Assembly (NCBI RefSeq): GCF_933775445.1
Contig: NC_065874.1
Span: 6,405,001-6,469,000 of the forward strand
Reading direction: 5' to 3'
DNA length: 64,000 nt
Origin: Argentina anserina
Taxonomy: Eukaryota > Streptophyta > Magnoliopsida > Rosales > Rosaceae
Shown: positions 38,878 to 51,990 of the stretch, one piece after another
Layout: each line of letters opens with the position of its first letter
Numbering within the stretch: the stretch's first letter is position 1
Program-made: the position numbers and the translations under genes
Notes under the pieces: generated by a model
The model's input: the letters and a program-made list of their open reading frames with translations, nothing else
The model's database searches: none
What the model was told of the DNA's origin: nothing

Positions 38878-41800
38878 ATGGAAGCAGCAGCAGGTAACAA
38901 AGACCAAATCGTCGACGTCCGCTCCGTCGTCGAAGCCGTCTCCGCCGACGACTCCTCCGACGCCCCTCTCTACAAAGTCGAAAGCCTCTGTATGCGTTGC
39001 GGCGAAAACGTATGCTCTCCCCTCTCCCTCAAAATCACTCCTTTTCTTTCTTTCTCTGATTCTGATTGATTAAAGTTTCGATTTTTAATATCTACATCTT
39101 GCAGGGCACAACCAGCTTCTTGTTCACTGTAATCCCAAACTTCAGAAAGGTGATTCCTTTATTTGATTTCATCAGTCTTCTTCAGCTTCTGCTCATTGTT
39201 GTGGCTATAAATCTTTGTTTTTGAGTACAGATTTTGCTTTCGGCTTTCGAGTGTCCCCATTGCAATGAGAGGTGGAACTATGTGCTTCACATATTTGATT
39301 GTTTCTTCGATTGGTTTAGTTTTGTGGAGTGGAGGTTTAAAGTTTTGTTTTTGTTGATTTTAGGAATAATGAGGTTCAGTTTGCTGGTGAGCTTCAACCC
39401 AAGGGATGTACCTACCGCTTGGAGGTGCCTTCCGGGGATCCCAAGGTTAGTCCCTTCAGTGTTATTTACCGACATTATACTCTTATGTCGCAACGTAAAG
39501 AATTTTTGGAACTGAAATTTAAATGTAGGAATGGAACTGCTAATAACTAGTGAGTAATTAGTCATAAAGTACTTACCCACTAGTTATTTTGTAAGAGTTT
39601 TAGTTGGAATTTGATGATATCTGCGCATAGCTTGATGCCTTGTGTAGTGTCTTATGTGTGTTGTTTACCCAAAGTTGTCGAGTAATTCACTTAATGAGCT
39701 TTTGTTTTTATGCAGATGCTTAATAGACAAGTGGTGAAATCTGAGTTTGCTACTATCAAGGTACTTGAAATGGATCTCTAGTTCTTGATGGTCTCGTGCA
39801 TAATTTCTGTTTTATCTTGCGCTTGGGAAGTAATAGTTTTCTAAATTTCAATGTTAAATTGACATTACAAATGTGTATTTACACATGGTACAAATGTTGA
39901 TGTACATTTTTGTAGTGTACACGGATCATAAGATCATTTTTGTTGTCTCTCTTGTCTGCAATAATTGCTTCTACAATGGAATTGAGTTTTTCATTTCTTC
40001 TGTTTTTCTTAATGCAGATTCCTGAATTAGATTTTGAGATTCCTCCAGAGTCTCAGAGTGGTTCGTTGTCTACGGTATTCTTTTACTTCCTCTGTTTCTC
40101 CAGGAGGTTATAGTTTGCTGCTTTATTATCTAATAGACATCTTAAGTTCTGTAGTTGCTACGGATTTCTTATATTACCAGTCTAGTGATACTGCTGCAGG
40201 TGATACATCATATTGTTATGGTCTTTAGTAAAAGTTTTTTTCTAGAATGGATGTCAATTGTAAAAAGTGACACTGATGATATTGGGAAGCAGTCAGTTTT
40301 CGGCTAGGTCTGGTTGGGTGATGATATATAGATGGATAGGTTAAATTCTTTTGGAGAAGACTTTTGTAAATGTGTAGCTTTTGTATATTATTATTTTTCT
40401 TCTCCCTAGAAGTCCCTCCCTCCAATCACCTTCATTACTTATATGTCTTGCATTCTTGTGATTATTTATTTAGGTGGAAGGGATATTATTACGAGCAGCG
40501 GATGAGCTGCAGGCCCTTCAAGGAGAACGCAAGGTTCATCAACAAGTCTTACATTCATTCTTCAGTGCTTGGTTATATTTTACTATATAGTTACATGATA
40601 TCTTGTTGGCTTTTCCAGAGAGTGGATCCTCATACCGCTGAAGCTATTGACCAATTTTTAATAAAGCTGAGAGCATGCGCAACGGCAGATTCATCTTTCA
40701 CTTTCGTTTTAGATGACCCTTCGGGAAACAGCTTTATTGAGAACCTGTAAGATTCTTTAATTTTTTCGGGTAATAGTAGTACTTCTCTACAATTTTTTTA
40801 TATCTTCAACTGGTCTCGCTGTAAGATAAGTTCTTTAAAGGGTAGCCTAGTTGTGTGTTTAAGCAGGATCACTTTTCAAAATTATGGTTTTCGACTAGTG
40901 CTGTCTGAGATATTGCATCTCCATGAGCTTATCTTCCCTTCTTTTTTCTTGCTTAGAGAGTGTAGAGACTTATCTCGGCATGCAACATGTTAAATTGCTA
41001 TTTGCACTGTTTTGTTGCCATCTAGTTATCTCTTGTTGATAAATTTGGAGCATTAATTGTCAAGACTCTTTCCTGTGACTGAGGATATAATTTTTATGTG
41101 ATCAGGTTTGCTCCATCCCTTGATCCATCACTAAGTATCAAATTTTATGAGCGATCTCCGGAGCAACAATCAGTGCTAGGGTATGTTGTTGACTCATCAC
41201 AAACAGGACATGCTCATGATATAGAAGCAACGAATCCAATTGGTTCTGACCAGGAGCAAAGAGTACCACATGGTTCAATTGGTGCAGTAGCTGGTCATCG
41301 AGCCATTGCTCAGAGTAATACTGAGGAAATTTCTGAAGCTTTGTTTCGATACTCTGCACCAGAGGAGGTACGTTCAATTAGTAAATAAGATTTGGTATGT
41401 GCCCATCTGTAAATTTCTTAAAGGTACATTTCTGTTGTATGTCAACAGGTGATGACTTTCCCATCAACGTGCGGAACTTGTGCGGCAAAGTGTGAGACTC
41501 GAATGTTTGTCACCAGTATCCTTTTTCTTGACCCTTTAGATTGGGAAAAGAGTTTGTTATTTTATGAGCTAATTTCTCCATTCGGTTGAGTTTAAAATAT
41601 TTGGGTGGTGACGTGTATGTGTTTCTATTTTGTGTAATTCGCAAGACTTTTCTTAACAATGCACAGACATCCCATACTTCCAACAAGTAATTGTCATGGC
41701 ATCCACATGTGACGCTTGTGGTTACCGCAATTCTGAGGTTTGTATTGATCTGCTTGTTCTCTTCTCTTTCCCATGCTCCAATGGTAATTGTTGCTCTCTT

Positions 41801-43702
41801 GTGCAGGTGAAGCCTGGTGGAAGAATTCCCGATAAAGGAAAGAAAATTACTCTTTGCGTAAAGAATGTTAAGGATCTTAGTCGTGATGTCATAAAGGTAT
41901 ATGCTTTGTTCTTATTGTTTGTTATCAACATTACATTTATTTCATATACCAGTGAGATGTGTCCGACATTGCAGCTTTCTAGGGTGGAACCCTCTGGTTG
42001 GGGTGAAAATGAATTGGCATAATGGAATTTTTGGGCCTTCTTCTTAAGATTGTAGGCCCATTTGAACTATCTCTGATTCAATTGTCAGAGGCTCGTAATT
42101 AAAATGTTATTACAGGATTAAACTTGATGGGGTTCTCTCTGCCTTCATTCTTTAAATTTCATGGTCCGAGCTTTCTGTAGTACATATGTTCTGGATGTAG
42201 ATTACTTTATGCTGGATAATAGCCATGTTCAAAAGTTACAATACCTGTTGTGAGTTTGAAACTTCAGGCTGCTGTATTATTGAGAGATTCTTTACCTTTA
42301 TGGAGGTCAGTTTCGATGATTCAAGATTAGATTCAAGAGTTACGGATGATACCTTGGATTCTAAGTGGTACAGTGGGGTTGAAAACCATAAAGAGGATGT
42401 TTTTTGAGTTTTTGCAGATGATAAATCTCTCAAATTTTATGTAGAATTGATATACTTCCAAAGCAGAGGGTGGCATTTGGAAACCAGAAATCCAGTAGTC
42501 AGTAGTCTGCCTTAGTTGCCTCTTGAAGCTGCAACTTGGAGATCATAATGCTGCAGTTGACATGCTTAATTGATTTCTTTATGATTTGAGGGTGAAACAG
42601 TTATTAGATAGGGGAGACTTCATTATAAATATACGAAGGATAATTTGGCTGATATCATCTACTCTGAGCTGAGCTGTTTAATTCTTTGTATAAAGTTCTA
42701 TACCGTCGTCTGACAAACGTTTATGTTGGACCAGTCGGATACTGCAGGTGTGAAAATTCCGGAGCTTGATTTGGAGCTGGGTAGTGGGACTCTTGGAGGA
42801 CTTGTCACAACTGTTGAAGGGTTGATCACGAAAATTTGTGAAAGTACGTGTTAGTTTTGAATTTGTGTACAGTCCTATCGTATGCTTCATTTTTACTTTC
42901 TTAATTTATATCAAGTAGGTTATAAATTTGGAACTTGATAGTGATATGTAACTTATATTGATTGGTCATGAGTTTGCATGATACATAATTATTCCTGCTG
43001 TGCAGGTCTGGAGAGAGTGCATGGATTTTCTTTTGGAGATAGTCATGATCAAAACAAGAAAAGCAAATGGTTAAACTTTACAGCACGTCTAAATAAGGTA
43101 GTTGATAGCCTGTTTAGTTAATGTTGAATAAACGATGAAGTTGTGGACTAGTTATTGTCACAATAGATGATAATTTGGATTAAAAACACTAATGTACAAG
43201 TTACAAGTTAGAACAATAAATTAGTTCCTTTGGTGATGAATTTTTTGTTGTTTGTTCATGACCTCTTTCTGTTAAATGCAGCTTCTGAGTTTAGAAGAGC
43301 CTTTTACTTTAATTCTTGATGATGCATTGGCCAACTCTTTCATTGCACCCGTGACTGATGATATGAAAGATGATCACCAGCTATTGTGTAAGTCCTCTCT
43401 TGCAGTCATCTGGACTGCCTGCTTTCACTAGTTAAATTACGTTATGTGATGTTTACACTCTTTTTCTTGCATTCGATTGATTAGACTACTAGTTATTCAC
43501 TCCTTGCCAAGATCCTTATTAGACTGCTAATCTTATCCATCGTGTAACAATAATATTTATTCCCTCTATATCCTCAGTTAAGGAGTACGAGAGGTCATGG
43601 GAGCAGAACGAGGACTTGGGTCTAAATGATATCGATACCTCCTCCGCTGATGCTGCATACATTATTCAGGAGGCTGGGGCAGCAGACAAGACCCATTTGT
43701 AA
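38878..43702 (+). CDS. ZPR1: ZPR1-family zinc-finger protein
   Basis: Sixteen exons: 38878-39009, 39105-39149, 39231-39271, 39364-39445, 39716-39760, 40018-40074, 40474-40533, 40619-40746, 41106-41367, 41449-41515, 41667-41737, 41807-41896, 42735-42843, 43006-43097, 43282-43387 and 43578-43702. All join in frame to 503 residues, normal for plant ZPR1. The layout is the family's doubled one. The first C4 finger is C38-x2-C41 and C67-x2-C70, followed by [22 protein letters not shown]. The second has CGTCAAKC and [21 protein letters not shown]. Each finger is followed by its own alpha/beta (ZPR) domain. ZPR1 proteins bind translation factor eEF1A and act in its folding, with links to growth-factor signalling and transcription in other eukaryotes. 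The start is the first ATG after an A-rich leader. Exons 9-16 are also copied at 47267-49436. Confidence 0.95.
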
Positions 43703-44858
43703 TTTATTTAGAACTGCGCCTCTTTCCATTTTTTTTTCTCGGGGGAAAGGTGAAGCTATTGCACAACAGTATTGTGTTAGCAATTTACTTGTATCTGGTT
43801 TAAGACAGCATATGGAGTATGGAATAATGTATCGGTCGTTCTTTATGAGTAATAATCAATTTTGAGACTGTAGAGTTATGCTTGATTAATGTCATAATGT
43901 ACCTATGCCCTGGCCCTTTACTACCTTTTACTACCGATATTCTAACAATAATTAAAAGTTGGTATAAAAGTCCATTGTAATTGCCTGGGTCGTGGGAGTT
44001 ACCCAGTTACGTTTGGTTCTCAGGTGTGGTAAATAATTTGTCTCAGCTCTCTCTAGCCACGTACCCTTAAAAGTTAAAACTTCTAAGAACTTACTGATCA
44101 CCTGCAGTTTTGCTTGTGTTTAGAGCTAAACCCTGAACGTTGCCAATTAACTGGCAGAACCATCAACTTCGTCTTACGTACAGAACTACAAACGATACAG
44201 TTATGGATAAGCAAAGCATTATAAGGTTTGTTTCACTATTTAGTTTGTAATTAACTTCATCGACATCAGTAAGCACAAATGTGATATTTCGTCCATTAAG
44301 AGACATCAAATTATATCAGAGGATTTATCCTAGTTCTTTAAATGACAACGAGAACAATTTACCTTCTTGTTTCCTAGAAACAATTGTATACGCGGCGTGC
44401 GCCTACGTATTTAGAAGCCGTAAGCCAAACCGTATACCGGATACTCTCAACTTGTTTCCTCGTACTCTCGTAGGCTTTGATGGGAGTTGTGCAAGTATGG
44501 ACATGGACTGTCCATAAGTGGAGGGTGTCACGTGTATTTGTTTACACACCCCCCTCACACATGGGATTCTCTTCATCGAGATTGCACCGAGGTTGGGCGT
44601 CCGAGGAGGGATTCTACCAAAAACAAAGACTGTTCGACCACATCCATCCAAGTTATAGTAATCGATTAATTTACTTACAAGTTACAAGTTGAGGAAAAAT
44701 TTAAAAGATTACTACACTTATCGATATGTGGCTTCCATTATATATGATGGGGTTGAACCTACATTGTACTGTACTTACTGATCACCTGCAGACAAGCAAG
44801 TGTTTAGAACTTTACCGTTGCCAACTGCTCAATCAATCTTCCACTTTGCCATACAGTT
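43703..44858. other. ZPR1-CNGC spacer, first copy
   Basis: Holds the ZPR1 3' UTR and the upstream region of the first CNGC copy. It corresponds to 49437-53343 in the second copy but is much shorter. It contains an extra CNGC first-exon-like block, listed separately. Confidence 0.7.
44094..44225 (+). repeat. Extra CNGC upstream/first-exon block
   Basis: The sequence starting actgatcacctgcag and ending in a short exon-like piece, ATG at 44203 to AAG|gt at 44225, resembles the upstream-plus-exon-1 blocks at about 44778-44899 and 53279-53384. It encodes M-D-K-Q-S-I-I and ends in the same phase (two bases over) as the real first exon. It is a relic or an alternative first exon. The second copy has only its 5' part (about 50440-50488), cut off by the tandem-repeat array. 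Confidence 0.6.
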
Positions 44859-47262
44859 ATGGATGACAAAGAGTTCCCAGCAGAAAGCAGCATAATAAGG
44901 TTAATTTGTTACACTTGTATGAATCTTTGAGCATTTGCTCCTGGTTTTGAAGTAAATCATAAATCAAGTTCTCAATCGTCTGTTGTATATTTTTAATCTG
45001 TTTGATGGATTCATCATCTTTTTTTCCCTTCTTGTTGTCAGTGTTCATGACGATGAGGGTACTAATGTACTATCAGTGTTCACGGAGATGAGGGTAGCAT
45101 CAAAGTTCACGACGCTAAGGTTGGACCTGCTGTTACTACAATGCTGTGTAGGAAAGTATGGAAAACACTTTATGGGGTTGTGGCATTCATTATTGGCGTA
45201 GTTATAATTTCTGTAGTGCTAGTTGGGGGCGTAGTAGCGATAGTTTCTGGCGTGCTAAAACGTATATATGTTTTTTCTATTGCCGGAAAAAGTACGGGAC
45301 TTTGTTGAGGAAGCACTGGGATACGCTCTTGCTGTAGTTGGATCTTTTCTACTGTTAGTTGTGGGCGTCATAGTTATTCTACTTTGGCCATTGGCTTTCA
45401 TAGCATCAAGGTGGAAAGGGATATTCATACTATCATGTCTAGCCGTGTCGTTTGATTCTTTGTTCCTTTACATTCCGATCATCGATGAGGAACACAACTG
45501 CCTTGGCACGGACATGCCGTTAAGGAATGTAGCACTGGCCCTCAGATCAGTTACAGACCTCACTTTCATATTCCATATTACATGTCTAATCTGTGGTCTC
45601 ATGAACAAATGCCCCAGCTGGTCTGATTCTGGTCTGAATTGGGATCCAACACGGTTGTCTACCTCGGCTTTGAGACTGAAGAATGTCCAAGAGGCGATGA
45701 CAAAGAAGATATCGTGGTTATCTTTCTCCGTCATAATCAACATTGTTGCTATTCTACCGTTCCCACAGGTAATTCGAGAAAACCAGCTACTTCATCTTTA
45801 AGTATACCATGCCATTTTAACTACAACATTTTGTCTACTTCAGCCAATTATTCTAGTTTTTTTTTATGAAGCCAATTATTCTAGTTGTTGTTGTAGCATG
45901 CAAAAATTAACAGGCAAAGAAAACCATTTTTGGTCAGAAATATAGATCTTATACTCCTGTTGCTACTGATATTGAGATTTTAGCCATTTAACCAACTCTA
46001 TTCTCTTTTTGCACCAATTGATTTTTTGCAGTTGGCAGTAATAACTGGCTTTGTCAGAATGGGAAGTTTTTATAGATCACAGATTATGAACAAGGTTCTT
46101 GTTTTCCAATATTTCCTAAGGAGTTGCCAAATAATTCTATCCATTAAAAAGATGCATACAGCTGTAAAATGGTTCAAAGGTGCTGGCTACTTTCTCCTGT
46201 ACTTCATTGCTAGCCATGTAAGTCTTCTTAAATTTCATTAGAATTCACTTTTTTCTTCCATTATATTGAATTATTTGAATTAATCATACTCAATGCTTAA
46301 TTGTCACTCCTTGAATTTCTTTTACTCTAAATAAAGAATACATTTCAGTTTTACCCCTTTAATTACAATCAGATAAAACTTTTGATTTTGCATACACCAC
46401 CTCTTTAATTACAATCAGAGAAAACTTTTGAATTTTGTCAATCTCTAATGTCTTTCTAAAGTATAAATTACAATCTGATTAAAAATAAAGTTGTGCTATT
46501 AACACACCATGAATTTCTATTCACACACCTTTTCCATTATTCTATCACTAAATTTTAATTTAATTTACAAATGCACCCCTCAAATTTACTTGAAAGCCAA
46601 CTCTCATCATGGGGCATGTGTTAGTAGCATATTGAGGTGTGTTAATAGTACAACCATTAAAATAAGGTTTAAATGATGGACTTATTTTATATCTAAAAAT
46701 TTAGAGAGGTAAACTGAAAATAATTCATAAATAAATATATAGTGACAATTTTCTTAAAATTAAATATTTTTTAATTAAAATATTATAACGAGCATGTTGC
46801 TAATCGAGCTCATGACCTCCCACTTAATAGGGGAGACTATGCCACCATTTTAATATTTTAACAACGTTTAGAAGTTGATGAATTTATTTTCGTGTCATTA
46901 TAGGTTCTTGGAGCTTTTGGTATTTCTTTTCTATTCAACTAAAATTATCATGTTGGGAGGAAGCATGTCAAACTATTGCCGGATGCATGTCTGTGTATGA
47001 TTGCAGTCATACTACTTCATTAAGTAGCACGTATCTAAGTGAATCATGCTCTATAGACGCTTCAAAGTTCAAATGCAACTACCTTTGACTTTGGAATGTA
47101 CCGTGATGTTCTTAAATCTGGGAACATGGGACATACATATTTTTCAACAAAATTCCTTTTCTATTTCTGGTGGAGCCTCAAACATTTAAGCTATGCATAT
47201 GTAATCACGTGACAACTGTTTATTGACAAATAACAATCAATAACTTCTTACCGTTAATTATG
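44859..47262 (+). pseudogene. CNGC: Truncated and frameshifted CNGC copy (exons 1-4 only)
   Basis: Exon 1 is 44859-44899, exon 2 starts at about 45042 and ends at 45771, exon 3 is 46032-46217 and exon 4 is 46904-47190. It closely matches the first four exons of the intact gene at 53344. Damage: the start of exon 2 contains a partial local duplication that includes a second splice acceptor; with the first acceptor the frame stops at about 45201. An extra base near 45270 shifts the frame even if the second acceptor is used. The exon 4 donor has become AAG|CT. The pore, C-linker and nucleotide-binding exons are absent, because the duplication junction follows. A frame at 45268-45801 preserves S1-S3 but cannot make a channel. 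Confidence 0.88.
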
Positions 47263-47266
47263 CATC
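47263..47266. other. Tandem-duplication junction with CATC microhomology
   Basis: Left of this point the sequence follows CNGC intron 4 (compare ttatgcatc at 55423-55431). Right of it the sequence follows ZPR1 exon 9 (compare catcacaaacag from 41195). The four bases CATC are shared by both parents. Confidence 0.88.
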
Positions 47267-49436
47267 ACAAACAGAACATGCTCATGATATAGACACAATG
47301 AATCCAATTGCTTCTGACCAGGAGCCGCACGGTTCAATTGGTGCAGTAGCTGGTCATCGAGCCATTTCTCAGAGTAATACTGAGGAAATTTCTGAAGCTT
47401 TGTTTCGATACTCTGCACCAGAGGAGGTATGTCAGCTAGTAAATAAGATTTTGCACTAGTCTTCTACAATTCTATATGCATGTGCCCATCTGGAAGTTTC
47501 TCAAAGGTACATTTCCGTTGTTTGTCAACAGGTGATGACTTTCTAATCAACGTGTGGAACTTGTACTGCAAAGTGTGAGACTCAAATGTTTGTCACCAGT
47601 ATCCTTTGACTTTTTACCCTTTAGATTGGAAAAAGGGTTCGTTATTTTATGATCTAGTCTCTCCATTCGGATGAGTTTAACATAAATTTTGGGTGCTGGG
47701 ACATGTATATGTTTCTAAATTATGTTGTTTGCAAGACTTTTCTTAACAATGTACAGACATCCCATACTTCCAACAAGTAATTGTCATGGCATCCACTTGT
47801 GAGGCTTGTGGTTACCGCAATTCTGAGTTCTGAGGTTTGTATTGATCTGCTTGTTCTCTTCTCTTTCCCATTCTCCGATGGTAACTGTTATTGTATTTCA
47901 TCAACATTGCACTTATTTTCATATACCAGTGAGATGTGCGCTGGTTGGGGTGAAAATGAATTGGCATAATGGAATTTTAGGGCCTGCTTCTTCAGATTCT
48001 AGGGCCATTTTAACTTTCTCTGATTCAATTGTCAGAGGCCCGTAATTAAAATGTTGTTACAGGATTAAACTTGACGAGGTTTTCTCTGCCTTCATTCTTT
48101 TAATTCCATGGTCTGAGCTTTCTCTAGTACATAAGTTTTGGATGTAGATTACTTTATGTTGGATAATAGCCATGTTCAAAAGTTACAATACCTCCATAAC
48201 TACCTTTATGGAGGTCAGTTTCGGTGATAAATAATTAGATTCAAGACTTACGGATGAGACCTTGGATTCTAAGTGGTACAGGGGTTGGAAACCATAAAGA
48301 TGATGTCATTTGAGCTTTTGTAGATGATAAAACTCTCAAATCATATGTAGAATTGATATACTTCCAAAGTGGAGGATGGCATTTGGAAACCAGAAATCCA
48401 GTAGTCAGTAGTCTGCCTTGGTTGCCTCTTGAAGCTGCAACTTGTACATCATAATGCTGCAAATTGACATGCATAGTTGATTTCTTTATGATCTGAGGAT
48501 GAAACAGTTATTAGATCGGGGAGATTTCATTATAAAAATACGAAAGATAATTTGGCTGATATCATCTACTTTGAGATGTTTAATTCTTTGTATAAAGTTC
48601 TAAACCGTCGTCTGACAAACCTTTATGTTGGACCAGTCGGATACTGCAGGTGTGAAAATTCCGGAGCTTGATTTGGAGCTGGGTAGTGGGAGCCTTGGAG
48701 GACTTGTCACAACTGTTGAAGGGTTGATCACGAAAATGTGTGAAAGTATGTGTTAGTTTTGAATGTGTTGTATGTCCTATCGTATGCTTCATTTCATGTA
48801 TTTTCTTTTGGACATAGTCATGATCAAAACAAGAAAAGCAAATGGTTAAACTTTACAACACGTCTAAATAAGGTAGTGGATAGCCTGTTACTTTATTAAA
48901 CGATGAAGTTGTGGACTATTTATTTTCACAGTAGATGATACTTTGGATTAAAAACACAAATGTACAAGTTACAAGTTAGAACAATAAATTAGTTCCTTAG
49001 GTGAATTTTTTGTTTGTTTGTTCATGACCTCTTTCCATTGACTGCAGCTTCTGAGTTTAAAAGAGCCTTTTACTTTGATTCTTGATGACACATTGGCCAA
49101 CTCTTTCATTGCACCCGTGACTGATGATATGAAAGATGACCACCAGCTATTGTGTAAGTCCCCTCTTGCATTCATCTGGCCTGCCTACTTTCACTGGTTA
49201 AATTGCGTTATGTGATGTTTACACTCTTTTTCTTTCACTCCTTGCCAGGATTCTTATTAGACTGCTAATCTTATCCATCGTTTAACAATAATATTTATTT
49301 CCATGATATCCTCAGTTGAGTACGAGAGGTCATGGGAGCAGAACGAGGAGTCGGGTCTGAATGACATCGATACCTCCTCCACTGGTGCTGCGTACATTAC
49401 TCAGGAGGCTGAGGCAGCAGACAAGCCCCAGGTGTA
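47267..49436 (+). pseudogene. ZPR1: 5'-truncated ZPR1 copy
   Basis: Corresponds to ZPR1 from inside exon 9 to the stop codon. Lesions: exons 1-8 are missing; there is a 9-base loss in exon 9; TTC-TAA in exon 10 (near 47544) replaces the sense codon; exon 11 has a duplicated ttctgag; exon 12, carrying the second finger's follow-on motif, is deleted; and the 5' part of exon 14 with its acceptor is lost. Exons 13, 15 and 16 are still close to the parent, ending at a TAA near 49434-49436. Confidence 0.9.
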
Positions 49437-50487
49437 AATTGGTTTAGAACTGCGCCTGTTTCCATTTTTTTCTTGGGGGAAAGGCGAAGCTGTTGTGCAA
49501 TAGTATTGTGTTAGCAATTTACTTGTGTTTGGTCTAATACAGCCTATGGAATAATGTATCGGTCTTTGTTTATGAGTGATAATTAATTGAGACTGGAGAG
49601 TTGTGTCTTTTGGATTAATGTGATAATGTACCTATTTCCTTGCCCTTCTCAGTTGAGTGTTGTGCCTTTTGCCACTGATCTCTGGTCTACACCAACAAGA
49701 TTGCTCGAAAATGAGGGCGTTTGGAGAGAAGGTACCCAACACGGGGGAAATTCTATGGTGCAGTCTCTAATCCACCATTCATACATCACACGGACCCCAC
49801 GTGTATTTTAAGACACCCTCTATCCACTGTTGAATTTGGTATGTATGGTATGCAGCGCTGCACCATAGACGAATTCCCCAATACGGGTGCAAGAAGCAAT
49901 ACGTGCAGCCAATGTAATTTTGCTATTTCTTGTATCATGCTCACCAAATTAGCAACTCGATATACATTTCGTCAATGAAACTGCTAAGTTATCTTGAATC
50001 TTAGAAAATGGAAATCACATGTTGGCTGAGCCCCTTTGCCTGCTGGCATTTCATTTTCTCACTCTCCAAAGCATTTTACTTCTCTTTTTCGAGTCTGAAA
50101 GGAAACGGTGATCAAAGCCAAGATGCAAAGCAAACGATACAGCTGGAAGACAAAATTGCCAAAAGAAAAGAAGGAATAAAGAAGAAGGCTGCAGACGAAG
50201 ATGAGTGCTCATTGGGGCAACTCGTTGATCGGACAGCCTTGGCTAATAATGGCTGGTATCGTCCTAATGATAATTGTGACTTAAGACTTAAGAGCTACTA
50301 TATGATTTTCGATGGGAGCATTAGCAGAACTCCATTGTCAATTTGTCATTGCCTGGTTCCTGCAAGTCACCCAGTGACCTTTGATTCTCAGGTGTAGTAA
50401 ATACTTTGTCACAGCTCTCACCAGCTACGTACTCTCAAACTTGTACGAACTTACTGTTTACATGCAGTTTTGCTCGTGGTTATAGCT
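49437..50487. other. ZPR1-CNGC spacer, second copy, left part
   Basis: The ZPR1 3' UTR match continues to about 49650. About 700 bases follow that have no counterpart in the first copy. Homology to 43990-44130 resumes at about 50345. Confidence 0.65.
50008..50397 (+). CDS. Hypothetical 129-residue open frame
   Basis: ATG-started frame with a hydrophobic start, then a lysine/glutamate-rich stretch (KIAKRKEGIKKKAADEDE) and an unremarkable C-terminus; it is not like any family I know. Its last ~50 bases match non-coding DNA at about 43990-44035 in the first copy, where no frame is kept, so conservation argues against a gene. It could be the remains of a longer gene lost from copy one. Confidence 0.15.
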   Translation: MEITCWLSPFACWHFIFSLSKAFYFSFSSLKGNGDQSQDAKQTIQLEDKIAKRKEGIKKKAADEDECSLGQLVDRTALANNGWYRPNDNCDLRLKSYYMIFDGSISRTPLSICHCLVPASHPVTFDSQV

Positions 50488-51990
50488 AAATCTAATATAA
50501 AGGTTATAATATATTAGTGGACACTTCGGCCATCGACAACTCCATTTCGAAAATATGGTCGATCGACACCAGTAAATGTGATCGGTATATATATTTAGGG
50601 AACCCGTAAAAAATTCGTCCATTTTGGACATGATTTGACCGTTCGTTCCTACGGTCAACAAAAAACAAGCCGTTTCGACATATTAAAACCCCTATTGACC
50701 GAGCTTTTCCAAATAGGTCTCCTCGGTGTGACCGCGCACGATAGGTACAAAAATTAGGTGATTTCAGATATGTAAACGGCTTTCAGCGTTTGCATCTTTG
50801 TAATGGATCATCCCTTAGGCATATTAGTGGTGTTTTTGGTTTACCGGAAATTCCGACGGTCAAATGAGATATGAATTGGATGAAATTTTTACATAGTCAA
50901 TAAATATGTATACCGATCACATCGGCTGGTGTTGATTGATCCCGAGAAGTTTCCTTCATATAGTCACTTCATAATGCGATAGTTTTATTCTAAACCTAAT
51001 AAAAAGGTTATGATACATTAGTGGACACTTAGGCGATCGACAACTCCAGTTCGAAATATGGTCGATCGACACCAGCAGATGTGATCGGTATATGTATTTA
51101 GCGACCTCGTAAAATTTTCGTCTGTTTTGGACATTATTTGACCGTTCGTACATACGGTCAACCAAAAGAGGCATTTTGACATATTGAAACCCATTGACCA
51201 GGGCTTTGGGATTTGTCAAACAGCTTTCGGCGTTCGCATTTTTGTAATGGGTCCTCCCTTATGGCATATTAATGGTGTTTTCGGTTTACTGGAAATTCTG
51301 ACGGTCGAACGAGGTCTAAATTGGATGAATTTTTTTCAGGGTCACTAAATATAAGTACCGATCACATCGGCATGTGTCGATTAATCCCGATAAGTTTCTT
51401 CATATAGTCAATTTATAATGCGAAAGTTTTATTTTAAACCTAGTATAGAGGTTATGATACATTAGTGGACACTTCGGCAATTGACAACTCCGGTTCTAAA
51501 TACGGTCGATCGACACCAGTAGATGTGATCGGTATATATATTTAGAGACCCCGTAAAAATTTTGTCCTTTTTGACATAGTTTGACCGTCAGTACCTATGG
51601 TCAACAAAAAAATTCATTTTGACATAATAAAACCCTATTGATTGGGGGTTTGCCAAATGAGTTTCCTCGGTGGGACTGCGCACGATTGGTGATACAAATT
51701 AGATGATTTTCATATATGTAAATGGCTTTCAACGTTCGCAACATGGTAATGGGTCATCTCTTAGGGCATATTAGTGGTGTTTTCCATTTACCAACAATTC
51801 GGACGGTCACGAGATCCGAATTAGATGAAGTTTTAACATGGTCCCTAAATATTAGTACCGATAACATCAACTCGTGTCGATGAATCCCGTGAAGTTTACT
51901 TCATATATTTCATATAATTGCTTCATAATGCTACAATTTTATTTTAAATATAGCATAAAGTTATAATATAAAAAATATAACATTTTAAAT
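50488..51990. repeat. Tandem array of a ~0.5-kb repeat, three units
   Basis: Units begin near 50488, 50993 and 51437, each with ggttat(a/g)ata(t/c)attagtgg followed by acaactcc, tcgatcgacaccag and gtgatcggtatat. Spacings are about 505, 444 and 510. The middle unit lacks about 60 bases (the tcggtgtgaccgcgcacgat part). The array ends in a decayed fourth start near 51946. All frames are broken. The array lies only in the second copy of the duplication. Confidence 0.88.

Noticed and set aside
45268..45801. 177-residue frame as an independent small membrane protein
   Set aside because: It is exon 2 of the truncated CNGC copy read after its frameshift; it lacks its own start context and the pore.
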